Shown here in pieces: positions 6,763 to 15,498 of a DNA stretch of 38,646 nt; positions within the stretch are counted from its first letter, which is position 1; each line of letters starts with the position of its first letter. Location: positions 1 to 38,646 of the forward strand of contig JACMJX010000008.1 in the NCBI GenBank assembly GCA_014380425.1. The letters are read 5' to 3'. Both the position numbers and the translations under genes were made by a program. This DNA is from Chitinophagaceae bacterium (lineage in GTDB: Bacteria > Bacteroidota > Bacteroidia > Chitinophagales > Chitinophagaceae). The notes beneath the pieces were generated by a model, which saw nothing but the letters and a program-made list of their open reading frames with translations, did no database searches and was not told the DNA's origin.

Positions 6763-9243
6763 CTATTGATTTTGCAGGCTGTCGCTCCGCGCTGCCCTGT
6801 CTTTCTCTTTATTGTATTTATTAAAAAGATCCAGTTTGAATTTGACCGTACCATCCTCTCCCGGTCTTCCCCGTATAAAGATACTGCCCCCTGTTTTAGC
6901 TTCTGTGCCTATGTTCTCCGGGTTATAATCTTCGTTTCTTTTTTTGAGGTTGCTTAGCGGCACCTGGATACTCATATCTGTTTTTCCAGTCTGGCTATAA
7001 ACGCCTTCTACAAAAAGTGACAGTACGGTAGATTGAATTTCCATCCGGTTTATCTTTATTTGCCGGTTACTTATTTCCAGGCGGTTCTTCAGTTCCGCAA
7101 ATCGGATACTGTCGAAGTCGCGTTTCTTAAAGATAAAGCGCTGTAATTTCTTAAGCGGTTCATAATTATTAAGAGCGCCGTCTTTTAATGAGAAATTCAC
7201 TTCACTTACTATGCTCGATGGCAGAAGAGTGCCGCTGTCATTAAGAGTCATGGATGCTTCTACATCTGCATCCAGTAAACCCTCCAGGCTTTCGCTGGTG
7301 ATACCATCCTGCCCGAAGTTTTCGAAAGCACTGAATATTTTGCTTACATCCACCCGCTTTACATCGGCATTGATTCTGGCCTCGTGTAGATTCTTTCCTT
7401 TGTTAGCAACAGAACCCTTTAGCGCAACACTACCTCCTGCATGGTTCATGCTAACCTGGTTAATCACGTATTTATCTCGCAACAGGGTAATATCCGCCAC
7501 TGCTTTCGAGGCTTCGAACTTACGGTAAAGAAGCTTGTCTGCATTCAATGTTACCTGCAGCTTGCATTGCTCCAGCAGGTTATCGATTCTTGTGGCCATA
7601 TTAGCCACACTTTTCTTGTTGCCTTTATTCTGCGTGGTTCCTATCCTGGATTGAAGCAGGTAAGTGAAGGCACCCAGGTTGAGCGAGGGGCAGCCGATCT
7701 TCCAATCGATACTTGCTTTTCCTGGTTCCGTATTAATAAGATTCAAAAGGTTTTTTGCCTGCCCTTGCATGGTTACCTCATTGCCCAACACAACGCATTG
7801 CAGATTTTCCACGAAGAGATCGGAATTTCTGAAAGTAAGTTTACCATTCAGTTTCTCGAGCTCCACGTTTCTAGGTGCATAAAGGATCATAGCATCCTTG
7901 AACGACATCACTCCATTGAGGTGCGAGTTCGTATTGTTATTTCTCGTTATAGGCCCCTTATACACAACCTGTATAGCGCCTGTGCCCTTTTTGAACCGGA
8001 TGGCCTCGCTGCCTACGATATCGTTCAGGATGGTAAGCGGAAACCGGCTTCCTATATCGCAGCTAACAATGGGCTGAAACAGGTTGAGGATCTCTATCTT
8101 GTTGGAGCTTAGCTTGAGATCGTGCCAGTCCGCAGTAAATTCCGTAACCTCGATCTTCGAATTGGGGTCCAGCCTGGGCGATCCTGCAACTACTTCATTA
8201 GTGAAGTAGCCCTTGAAAGAGGCATTTTCAAAATCGAGGAAGGGAGTTTTTACATTAGCATTTTTAGTGGCCCATTTGATATACACCTTAGGCTCCCCAC
8301 CTTTTAACGGTCCGCTTACCATTGCATCTGCGTCTATCGGGCTGTCCAGATCCACTATGGAAAGACTGCGTTGCACATGGGCGGGCAGGAGCTTTCTGGT
8401 AAACTGGTAATAGATCTGCCTGGTATGGAACTTCATGTCGAACTGAGGATTTTCTCCTTTAAGCTCGAAGTTTCCGGTAACATTAAAATCATGACCAGAG
8501 ATGACCAGTTTAACATCCTCGAAATGGAGCACACCTGTGTTTTTATTGTACTGGATTTCAAAGGCACTGGTGAATGCATTGTCTTTCAGAAAACTTCCCC
8601 TTTTCAGGTTGAATGAAAGGCTTTTAACAAGAATATCTGCTTTGGCGTTTAGTGATAAGGTGACACTGTCTCTGTCTTCGACGCCGATATCGAGTCGGTT
8701 AACGAAGAGGTCATGCAGTTTTTTATTCTTGTTATCCTCGATAGTTACCCGGATGTTTTTCAACAGGCCCGACTTCAATTCATTTTTTGTGCGGGTGACT
8801 GCGGTGTCTGTAGTACTTTCTTTTTTGGGTCGGAGCAGGTAAGTATTTGTGTACCCGGATATATCGGTATATAAATAAATCTGGCCGCCCTGCAGCCTCA
8901 AACCTTTAAGAGGAGGCTCTTTCTTTATCAGTTTTCTTAGGCTGATATTGATAAATACCTCATCACCTTTAAACAAGGCATGGTGGTGCTTTTGATACAG
9001 GCTGTCGGTAATCACGACGTTTTTTAGTAACACAGAAACTTCAGGGAAACTTCGGAAAAAGCTGAGTTCAACATCCTCCACTTCTATCTTGCCATTCAGC
9101 TTTTTACCGATCTCGGTGGTTACCTGACCAATGATCTTTTTCTTGTTAACAGAAACATATATGAAAATGGCCAATGCCAGCAAAAGGAGCATCCCGATAA
9201 TGACAAGGATAATCTTTGATATGATTTTAAGTGCTTTAGGCAA
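6763..9243 (-). CDS. AsmA-like large envelope protein
   Basis: An 826-residue protein with one N-terminal membrane anchor (about residues 7-30) and a long region of repeated beta-strand segments facing the periplasm. Features typical of AsmA-like proteins: a conserved opening after the anchor (IGQVTTEIGKKLNGKIEVED, then FRSFPEVSVLLKNVVI), many short amphipathic strands, and a C-terminal part with LKDGALNNYEPLKKL and MDIQSTVLS-like strands around 700-760. The family is thought to form groove-shaped bridges that move phospholipids between membranes; that role here is inference. The start is a TTG at 9243, since the frame has no upstream ATG before a stop and the next internal ATG would cut into the anchor. 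It is convergent with the MscS gene and divergent from the START-domain gene. Confidence 0.8.
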   Translation of the reverse strand: MPKALKIISKIILVIIGMLLLLALAIFIYVSVNKKKIIGQVTTEIGKKLNGKIEVEDVELSFFRSFPEVSVLLKNVVITDSLYQKHHHALFKGDEVFINISLRKLIKKEPPLKGLRLQGGQIYLYTDISGYTNTYLLRPKKESTTDTAVTRTKNELKSGLLKNIRVTIEDNKNKKLHDLFVNRLDIGVEDRDSVTLSLNAKADILVKSLSFNLKRGSFLKDNAFTSAFEIQYNKNTGVLHFEDVKLVISGHDFNVTGNFELKGENPQFDMKFHTRQIYYQFTRKLLPAHVQRSLSIVDLDSPIDADAMVSGPLKGGEPKVYIKWATKNANVKTPFLDFENASFKGYFTNEVVAGSPRLDPNSKIEVTEFTADWHDLKLSSNKIEILNLFQPIVSCDIGSRFPLTILNDIVGSEAIRFKKGTGAIQVVYKGPITRNNNTNSHLNGVMSFKDAMILYAPRNVELEKLNGKLTFRNSDLFVENLQCVVLGNEVTMQGQAKNLLNLINTEPGKASIDWKIGCPSLNLGAFTYLLQSRIGTTQNKGNKKSVANMATRIDNLLEQCKLQVTLNADKLLYRKFEASKAVADITLLRDKYVINQVSMNHAGGSVALKGSVANKGKNLHEARINADVKRVDVSKIFSAFENFGQDGITSESLEGLLDADVEASMTLNDSGTLLPSSIVSEVNFSLKDGALNNYEPLKKLQRFIFKKRDFDSIRFAELKNRLEISNRQIKINRMEIQSTVLSLFVEGVYSQTGKTDMSIQVPLSNLKKRNEDYNPENIGTEAKTGGSIFIRGRPGEDGTVKFKLDLFNKYNKEKDRAARSDSLQNQ

Positions 9244-9417
9244 AAAGAAGGATTTACAGGTAAAACTTACTGTTCAGTATCATAGATGCAATAATGAGGC
9301 CTGGGTTTTCAGGTACTCGAACCTTCGTTCACCATGCACGCTGAGTAATAGTCTCAACTCTACTGAACATATATATTTTCCAGACGTTAATTTAGCAAAC
9401 AGCCCATCCCATTACAA

Positions 9418-10062
9418 ATGACAAAGAAATTCCTGCTGCTTTGTTCTCTGTTGACTCTATGTTTTTCTTCCCGGGCACAGAAAGAATGGACACTGAAGCT
9501 GAATAAGGACAACGTGTTTGTTTACACGAAGAATCAGCTGCATTCCAATTTGAAGGCTATTAAAGTAGAGTGTACACTCAATACGACGCTCACCCGCCTG
9601 GTAGCGGTTATTCTGGATGTTAACTCCGGCGCGGAATGGGTTTACAGTACTAAATCGAGTGTTTTATTGAAGCAGGTGTCGCCCGGTGACTTGTACTATT
9701 ATTCCGAGCTAAGTTTGCCCTGGCCCGTGAGTAACCGCGATTTTATCGCTCATCTTATGGTGACGCAGGATCCCGTAACTAAAATAGTTACTATCAACGG
9801 CCCTACGGTGCCCGATTATCTGCCGGCAAAAAAAGATATTATAAGAGTTAAGAATTCTTCCGGGCAGTGGATTCTTAAACCCCTTCAGAAAAACCAGGTA
9901 AAGATCGAGTACGTCCTCGAAACAGATCCGGGAGGTTCTCTTCCTGCCTGGCTGGTGAATCTTTTTGTAACAAAAGGCCCTTTCGAGACTTTCAAGAAAC
10001 TGAAAGGCCATGTTAACAAACCGGCTTATACGAATGTAAAACTTGGTTTTATAATGAATTGA
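9418..10062 (+). CDS. Secreted START-domain lipid-binding protein
   Basis: A 214-residue protein with an N-terminal signal peptide (about 1-20, ending near SSRAQ). The rest is a single START-type domain, a helix-grip fold that holds a hydrophobic ligand. Visible family features are the segment LDVNSGAEWVYSTKSSVLLK, the YYYSELSLPWPVSNRDF core typical of START domains, and the C-terminal amphipathic helix region AWLVNLFVTKGPFETFKKL. Bacterial versions are poorly characterised; the ligand and role are unknown. It starts 174 bp from the divergent AsmA-like gene, another predicted lipid-handling envelope protein, which is suggestive only. Its stop codon lies 3 bp from the stop codon of the opposite purN gene. 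No strong promoter is visible in the upstream gap. Confidence 0.8.
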   Translation: MTKKFLLLCSLLTLCFSSRAQKEWTLKLNKDNVFVYTKNQLHSNLKAIKVECTLNTTLTRLVAVILDVNSGAEWVYSTKSSVLLKQVSPGDLYYYSELSLPWPVSNRDFIAHLMVTQDPVTKIVTINGPTVPDYLPAKKDIIRVKNSSGQWILKPLQKNQVKIEYVLETDPGGSLPAWLVNLFVTKGPFETFKKLKGHVNKPAYTNVKLGFIMN

Positions 10063-10065
10063 GTA

Positions 10066-10641
10066 CTAGTACAAACTTCCTGAAATAACCTGCTCTATCA
10101 CTTGCGGGAAATGAGCATATTCCAAAGTATGAACTTTTGCGGCGATCGTTTCAGGTGTATCGGAAGGGTCGACAGGGCAGCTTACCTGCAAAATAATATC
10201 TCCGTTATCGTATTTCTCATCCACATAATGAATGGTTATGCCCGTTTCCGTGTCACCCGCAGCCTTAACTGCCTTATGTACGAATGAGCCATACATTCCC
10301 CTTCCACCATATTTCGGTAGCAGGGCTGGGTGCACATTAATAATGCGTAGGGGAAATGATTGAATGAGTGGTGCCGGTACTTTCCATAGAAAGCCTGCAA
10401 GAACGATGAATGAGATGCCGGATTCCTTTAATTCATGTACATAGGCATCTCCCCTGAAGAACTTTTCTTTTTCAATGAACAGAACAGGAATATGAGCTGC
10501 TTTTGCAATTTCAACAACTCCCGCGTCTGGCTTATTGCTAACAATTAGGCCAACTTGTATCGTAACATGTTGCCTGAAATGATCTATTATTTTCTGTGCG
10601 TTAGAACCTGCCCCTGATGCGAAAACCGCTATTTTATGCAT
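10066..10641 (-). CDS. purN: Phosphoribosylglycinamide formyltransferase (GART)
   Basis: A 191-residue cytoplasmic enzyme that transfers a formyl group from 10-formyltetrahydrofolate to glycinamide ribonucleotide, the third step of purine synthesis. The substrate-phosphate loop FASGAGSNAQ is at 7-16. The catalytic Asn-x-His is in INVHPALLPKYGG (Asn102, His104), and the catalytic Asp is probably Asp145 in EKYDNGDII. Length fits the family (E. coli PurN has 212 residues), with a slightly short end. ATG at 10641 is the natural start. A TAGTTTTG element ends 4 nt before it. It stands alone: no other purine gene is adjacent. Confidence 0.95.
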   Translation of the reverse strand: MHKIAVFASGAGSNAQKIIDHFRQHVTIQVGLIVSNKPDAGVVEIAKAAHIPVLFIEKEKFFRGDAYVHELKESGISFIVLAGFLWKVPAPLIQSFPLRIINVHPALLPKYGGRGMYGSFVHKAVKAAGDTETGITIHYVDEKYDNGDIILQVSCPVDPSDTPETIAAKVHTLEYAHFPQVIEQVISGSLY

Positions 10642-10645
10642 GCGT

Positions 10646-10653
10646 CAAAACTA
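10646..10653 (-). promoter_or_regulatory. Possible -7 element for purN
   Basis: The minus strand reads TAGTTTTG, an exact TAnnTTTG match, ending 4 nt before the purN ATG. No clear TTG is present at -33. It would give a leaderless message. Confidence 0.35.
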
Positions 10654-10705
10654 CAGTTTTTTAGTCCGCATAACTACTTTTAAAGCTTTATGGAACATGT
10701 TTTTT

Positions 10706-10722
10706 AACAGCAGAAAGCTGTT
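10706..10722. repeat. Short perfect inverted repeat upstream of the act operon
   Basis: AACAGC, five spacer bases and GCTGTT form a perfect 6-bp dyad, with a palindrome TAAAGCTTTA nearby at 10681-10690. The dyad is about 140 bp upstream of the predicted act start point. It is preceded rather than followed by a T-run, so it is not a plus-strand terminator. A regulator site is possible. Confidence 0.35.
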
Positions 10723-10807
10723 GACAAAAGCATGACATAACAATCAGACATTTTAGCACAAATCGTTGAAAAGCAAGCTAGACAAGGTAAAAAAAAGTTT
10801 AAGAATG

Positions 10808-10840
10808 TTGATACATTGTTGAAATCCTGGCTTATTTTTG
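10808..10840 (+). promoter_or_regulatory. Putative promoter of the act-oxidase operon
   Basis: TTG at 10808-10810, a 22-nt spacer and TATTTTTG at 10833-10840 fit the Bacteroidota -33/-7 promoter. Transcription would begin near 10846, giving a leader of about 40 nt before the actA ATG at 10888. It is the best promoter I can see for the whole plus-strand run to 26662. Confidence 0.6.
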
Positions 10841-10887
10841 CATCCGATTAGGGTATAATCCGTCGTCATCATCGATATTTTGAGCTT

Positions 10888-12174
10888 ATGATTCAGTTTA
10901 GACCAATAGCCAGAGTTTTTTTATCATTCTTTCTTCTGCTCACCGTACTCTCTATAAATAAAGTTTCGTTTGCCCAGGATGCAGCTGCCGGAAAGGTAAT
11001 TTTTCAAGGGCAGTGCGTGCAGTGTCACCAGGTAAACAGGAACGCTACCGGTCCTGCTCTTGCCGGCATCGAAGAGCGGGTTCCTGATAAGAAACTGCTG
11101 TACGACTGGATCCGCAACAACCAAAAGGTACTCGCTTCAGGTAATCCGTATTTCACCAACCTATACAATGAATGGAATAAGACACCGATGAACGTGTTTT
11201 CGGGGCTTTCCGACACCGATATCGATAACATACTTGCTTACATAAAGGCTGAAGCTTCAAAGGGAGACGCAGCCAAGGGTGGCGCTGCCGGTGGCGGCGA
11301 TGGTTCGAAGGAACAGGCTGATAAAGCACAAAGTTCTGACAATACCCTGCTCTTCGGGATTCTTACACTTATCCTCGCCATTATAGCCCTGATCCTGCTT
11401 CAGGTAAATGCTAACCTGAGAAAACTGTCAGACGATAAAGAAGGTGTACCGGCATTTGAACCTGTTCCTTTCTATAGAAATAAGGTTTATATCTCGTTAC
11501 TGACCATCTTGTTATTCGTGATTGGCGGCTACTTCACCATCCAGGGTGCTATTGGCCTGGGCCGTAATAAAGATTATCAGCCGGAGCAGCCGATCTATTA
11601 TTCCCATAAAGTACACGCAGGCGCCAACCAGATCAACTGTCTTTACTGTCATGGAGGAGCTGAAGAGAGCAAACACGCTAATATACCTTCTGTAAATACC
11701 TGTATGAATTGCCACATGGCTATCAATGAGTATACAGGATCTGCGGGTAAATTATACACCGAATCTGGCCAGGAAGTGAACGGCACGGCGGAAATACAGA
11801 AATTATATGAATACGCAGGTTGGGATCCCGCGGCAAAGAGGTATGTAAACAATGGCAAACCCATCGAATGGGTACGTATTCATAACCTGCCCGACCACGT
11901 TTACTTCAATCACTCTCAGCACGTAAAAGCCGGGGGAGTTGCCTGCCAAACATGTCATGGTGCCATTCAGGAAATGGGTGAAGTGTACCAGTTTACAGAT
12001 TTAAGCATGGGGTGGTGTGTTAACTGCCACCGCGAAACGAAAGTCAAGTTCACGGAGAACAAGTTCTACAGCATCTACGAAAAGTTCCATGAAGATATTA
12101 AGAACAAGGGCAAAGACAGTAGTATTACGGTAGAAGCGATCGGAGGAACAGAATGTCAGAAATGCCACTATTAA
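10888..12174 (+). CDS. actA: Alternative complex III subunit ActA, multiheme cytochrome c with fused N-terminal monoheme domain
   Basis: A 428-residue periplasmic, membrane-anchored cytochrome that carries electrons out of ACIII, the quinol oxidoreductase used by Bacteroidota instead of bc1. After a signal peptide (to about residue 30) comes a class I cytochrome c domain with CVQCH (43-47), then an alanine/glycine-rich linker (~122-150), a membrane segment near 152-175 and another near 198-218. The C-terminal half holds five more heme sites in order: CLYCH, CMNCH, CQTCH, CVNCH and CQKCH. The last five are the classic pentaheme ActA. The first is an added monoheme module. Six CxxCH sites are counted directly. 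It heads the operon, 105 bp before actB. Confidence 0.93.
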   Translation: MIQFRPIARVFLSFFLLLTVLSINKVSFAQDAAAGKVIFQGQCVQCHQVNRNATGPALAGIEERVPDKKLLYDWIRNNQKVLASGNPYFTNLYNEWNKTPMNVFSGLSDTDIDNILAYIKAEASKGDAAKGGAAGGGDGSKEQADKAQSSDNTLLFGILTLILAIIALILLQVNANLRKLSDDKEGVPAFEPVPFYRNKVYISLLTILLFVIGGYFTIQGAIGLGRNKDYQPEQPIYYSHKVHAGANQINCLYCHGGAEESKHANIPSVNTCMNCHMAINEYTGSAGKLYTESGQEVNGTAEIQKLYEYAGWDPAAKRYVNNGKPIEWVRIHNLPDHVYFNHSQHVKAGGVACQTCHGAIQEMGEVYQFTDLSMGWCVNCHRETKVKFTENKFYSIYEKFHEDIKNKGKDSSITVEAIGGTECQKCHY

Positions 12175-12279
12175 TAACCAGCCGCTAAAGCAAAAGTGGC
12201 CAGCAGGCAATGGGTTAGAATAATAATTCGGAATAATTCAAACGAACTACTCCTGCGCGGGTAGCGGTAAATTGAAAAT

Positions 12280-15200
12280 ATGGAGCAAAAAAAGTACTGG
12301 CAGAGTTACGAGGAATTAAAGAACCCTAAGGCATTTCAAAAGAGTGCGGAAGACGAGTTTAAAGAGGATTTGCCTTTTGCAGATATCGATGATAAAGGTT
12401 TGCAGGACAGTAAAACGCCTCGCAGGGACTTTCTAAAGTATCTTGGGTTTAGCACTGCAGCCGCTATGGTAGCTGCCAGTTGCGAAACTCCCGTTAGAAA
12501 GGCGGTACCGTTTGTGAACAGGCCTGAGAATATAATTCCCGGGATACCGGATTATTATGCTACTACCTATGTTTCAGGAGGAGATGCCGTATCCATTGTT
12601 GCAAAAGTAAGAGACGGAAGGCCTATCAAAATAGAAGGTAATGAACTGAGCAGCGTTAACAAAGGAGGCACTACAGCACGCGTGCAAGCATCTGTGCTCG
12701 ACTTGTATGATACATCACGCCTTCGTTTCCCGAAGGCCAATAATAAAGAAGTAAGCAGTTTTGAGGCACTTGACAAGATGGTGGGTATGGAACTGGGTGG
12801 AACGATAGCGATACTTACTGGCACTATCAATTCACCAACAACGAGGCAGATCATGGCTGACTTTCTGGCTAAGTATCCAGGTAGCCGCCACGTGCAGTAC
12901 GATCCCATTTCTTATTCCGGTCAGCTGCTTGCCAATGAAGCAACTTATGGTAGCAAGGCCATCCCCTCTTACCAGTTCGACAAGGCTAAGGTGGTGGTAA
13001 GCCTGGGAGCCGACTTTCTTGGAGAATGGCTGAACGCGGTGGAATACCAGAAAGGTTATTCTGCGGGCCGTAAATTGAATCAGGCCAATCCGCAAATGAG
13101 CAAGCATTACCAGTTCGAGAGTTTCCTGAGCATGACCGGTGCGAATGCGGACGATCGCTTTACGCACAGGCCTTCGGAAGCAGGCGCAGTTGCGCTTGGC
13201 TTGCTGAATGCCCTTACAGGACAACCTGTAAACGGAGTGCCGGAAAAAGTAAAGAAAGGAATTGCTAAAGTAGCAGCTGACCTGAATGCCAACAAAGGCG
13301 CAGGCCTGGTGATCAGCGGGAGCAATAATGTAAACATCCAGATTATCGTTAATGCCATCAACGAAGCTATCGGGGCCAATGGTACCACGATCAACTGGGG
13401 CGCTAACTTGCTTACCAAACAAGGCATCGACAGCGACATGGTGACGCTGGTTGCAGACATGCAGGCCGGAAGAATCAACAGCCTTCTGATATACGATGCC
13501 AACCCTGCTTATGATTATCATAACGCAGATGCTTTTAAACAAGCCATCAAGAGAGTAAAGACGACTGTTTCATTTAGTGAAAAGATGGATGAGACAACTG
13601 CTTTATGTAAGTACGTGATCCCTTCTCACCATTACCTGGAGAGCTGGGGAGATGCTGAGCCAAAGGTTGGCTACATTAGCATCATGCAGCCTACTATTTC
13701 ACCATTGTTCAAAACACGCCAGTTTCAGGATTCCCTTCTTAAATGGAGTGGCAACCCTGTTACTTATGATAATTACTTCCGCGAGTACTGGATGGGTAAA
13801 CTCGGTACCGCCGATCTTTATAATAAGGCATTGCAGGACGGAGTTATTGAACCAGCTACTCCTGTAACTGCTTCCGTACCTTTTAATGGCGCTGGCGTTG
13901 CAGCTGCTTCTGCTGCTATAGCTGCTGCAAAAAAGGGTGGAAAGATGGAACTGGTGCTTTATACTAAAATAGGAGTTGGCGATGGCAAGCAGGCTAACAA
14001 TCCCTGGTTGCAGGAACTACCTGATCCTATCACCAAGGCTACCTGGGATAACTATGCAATGGTTTCTCCGCAGTACGCCAAGCAGTTTCTCGACATCGAC
14101 CTCACTGATGATGGAGAGCGCGATGATAATGAATATGAAGCAAATCCTCCAAAACCGGTAGTAAGGATCAAGTCGGGCAATAAAGTACTTCTGCTTCCGG
14201 CCATGATTATACCGGGTATGAACCCTGATACGGTGGCAGTAGCGGTTGGTTACGGCCGTGGCGTGAACAATGATGCGTCTGAACCGGAACTGGACCAGGC
14301 TAAAATTAATATAGGAAGGGCAGGCGCGGGTGTTGGTAAAAACGCTTATCCTTTTGCCTTGTATAATGGTACTACCGTAGAATGGTTTGCATCGGATGTA
14401 ACGGTGGAACCAACGGGGGACAAGTTCGATATCGCCACTACTCAAACCCATAGTTCTTACGAAGGGCGTCATGAAGTGATGAAGGAAATGACTTTTGCCA
14501 ATTACAAGAAGAACCCGAAGGAAATTCTTGAAGAAAGGGCAAAGGAGCTGGCTCCATGGGGCGGCCTCGACAACTTCGCTGCAGCGGGTACCTTGTATCC
14601 TGCGGACATGCTGGAAAGACCCGGCATCAAATGGGGGATGTCTATCGATCTTAATAGTTGTCATGGTTGCGGCGCCTGTGTGGTAGCCTGCCAGGTGGAG
14701 AATAATGTTGCTATCGTCGGTAAGTCGGAAGTGCTGCGTTACCATGATATGGCCTGGCTGCGGATCGACCGTTACTTTAGTGGTAATCCCAACGATCCTG
14801 AAAGCATTCAGACAGTATTTCAACCCATGCTTTGTCAGCATTGCGAGAATGCTCCTTGCGAGAATGTTTGCCCTGTAGCGGCAACCAATCACAGCAGTGA
14901 AGGGCTCAACCAGATGATTTATAACCGTTGTATCGGTACAAGATATTGCGCGAACAACTGTCCTTATAAAGTACGTCGCTTCAACTGGGCAGATTACCAG
15001 GGTGCAGACAGCTTCGCGGACAATCAGAAGGGTCATGTTAGTGAGGCTACCCTGATGATGAATGATGATCTTACGCGTATGGTGCTGAACCCTGACGTTA
15101 CAGTGCGCAGCCGTGGTGTTATCGAGAAATGCACCTTCTGCGTGCAGCGTTTGCAAGCGGGTAAATTACAGGCTAAAAAGGAAAACAGGGTATTGACAGA

Positions 15201-15468
15201 CAGGGATGCACAGACGGCTTGCCAGCAGGCATGTTCTTCGGAGGCAATCGTGTTCGGTAATGCCAATGATGCACAAAGCATCGTTAGCAGAACGAGAACT
15301 GAAAATGCTGGCAGGATATTTTATTCCCTCGAGCAGATACACACGTTACCCAATGTAAGTTATCTTGCCAAGATCAGAAATACAGAAGTATTAAACAATG
15401 AACACGGTGATCATATCAGGTTCGAGAACACGGAAGGGTCTGCATCACCAGGATCGACGAATCATTAA
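12280..15468 (+). CDS. actB: Alternative complex III iron-sulfur subunit ActB (variant-Tat molybdopterin-oxidoreductase-like)
   Basis: A 1062-residue peripheral subunit on the periplasmic side. The variant Tat signal is internal: TPRRDFLKYLGF at about 46-57, then a hydrophobic stretch ending in AAS-Cys68, a possible lipid-attachment site. Residues ~80-740 resemble molybdopterin oxidoreductases; in studied ACIII this part binds no molybdenum cofactor. The C-terminal part is a four-cluster ferredoxin-like domain: CHGCGACVVACQ (from Cys794), CQHCENAPCENVCP, a CIGTRYCANNCP group and CTFCVQ with CQQAC. In known ACIII these hold one 3Fe-4S and three 4Fe-4S clusters that take electrons from menaquinol towards ActA. 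Length is normal. It is followed 30 bp later by actC. Confidence 0.95.
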   Translation: MEQKKYWQSYEELKNPKAFQKSAEDEFKEDLPFADIDDKGLQDSKTPRRDFLKYLGFSTAAAMVAASCETPVRKAVPFVNRPENIIPGIPDYYATTYVSGGDAVSIVAKVRDGRPIKIEGNELSSVNKGGTTARVQASVLDLYDTSRLRFPKANNKEVSSFEALDKMVGMELGGTIAILTGTINSPTTRQIMADFLAKYPGSRHVQYDPISYSGQLLANEATYGSKAIPSYQFDKAKVVVSLGADFLGEWLNAVEYQKGYSAGRKLNQANPQMSKHYQFESFLSMTGANADDRFTHRPSEAGAVALGLLNALTGQPVNGVPEKVKKGIAKVAADLNANKGAGLVISGSNNVNIQIIVNAINEAIGANGTTINWGANLLTKQGIDSDMVTLVADMQAGRINSLLIYDANPAYDYHNADAFKQAIKRVKTTVSFSEKMDETTALCKYVIPSHHYLESWGDAEPKVGYISIMQPTISPLFKTRQFQDSLLKWSGNPVTYDNYFREYWMGKLGTADLYNKALQDGVIEPATPVTASVPFNGAGVAAASAAIAAAKKGGKMELVLYTKIGVGDGKQANNPWLQELPDPITKATWDNYAMVSPQYAKQFLDIDLTDDGERDDNEYEANPPKPVVRIKSGNKVLLLPAMIIPGMNPDTVAVAVGYGRGVNNDASEPELDQAKINIGRAGAGVGKNAYPFALYNGTTVEWFASDVTVEPTGDKFDIATTQTHSSYEGRHEVMKEMTFANYKKNPKEILEERAKELAPWGGLDNFAAAGTLYPADMLERPGIKWGMSIDLNSCHGCGACVVACQVENNVAIVGKSEVLRYHDMAWLRIDRYFSGNPNDPESIQTVFQPMLCQHCENAPCENVCPVAATNHSSEGLNQMIYNRCIGTRYCANNCPYKVRRFNWADYQGADSFADNQKGHVSEATLMMNDDLTRMVLNPDVTVRSRGVIEKCTFCVQRLQAGKLQAKKENRVLTDRDAQTACQQACSSEAIVFGNANDAQSIVSRTRTENAGRIFYSLEQIHTLPNVSYLAKIRNTEVLNNEHGDHIRFENTEGSASPGSTNH

Positions 15469-15498
15469 TAAAAGCTTCCAGCTAAACGATTACAGAAT

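Noticed and set aside
9290-9350. tRNA-like GGTTCGAGT segment on the minus strand
   Set aside because: No matching T-stem, anticodon arm or acceptor stem can be drawn.
14017-15156. A 379-codon open frame on the minus strand
   Set aside because: It lies wholly antisense to actB, whose iron-sulfur motifs are certain; its product has no recognisable domain.
12280-15468. Reading ActB as an active molybdenum enzyme
   Set aside because: The act gene order and variant Tat signal mark it as ACIII ActB, whose molybdopterin-like domain is known to lack the cofactor.
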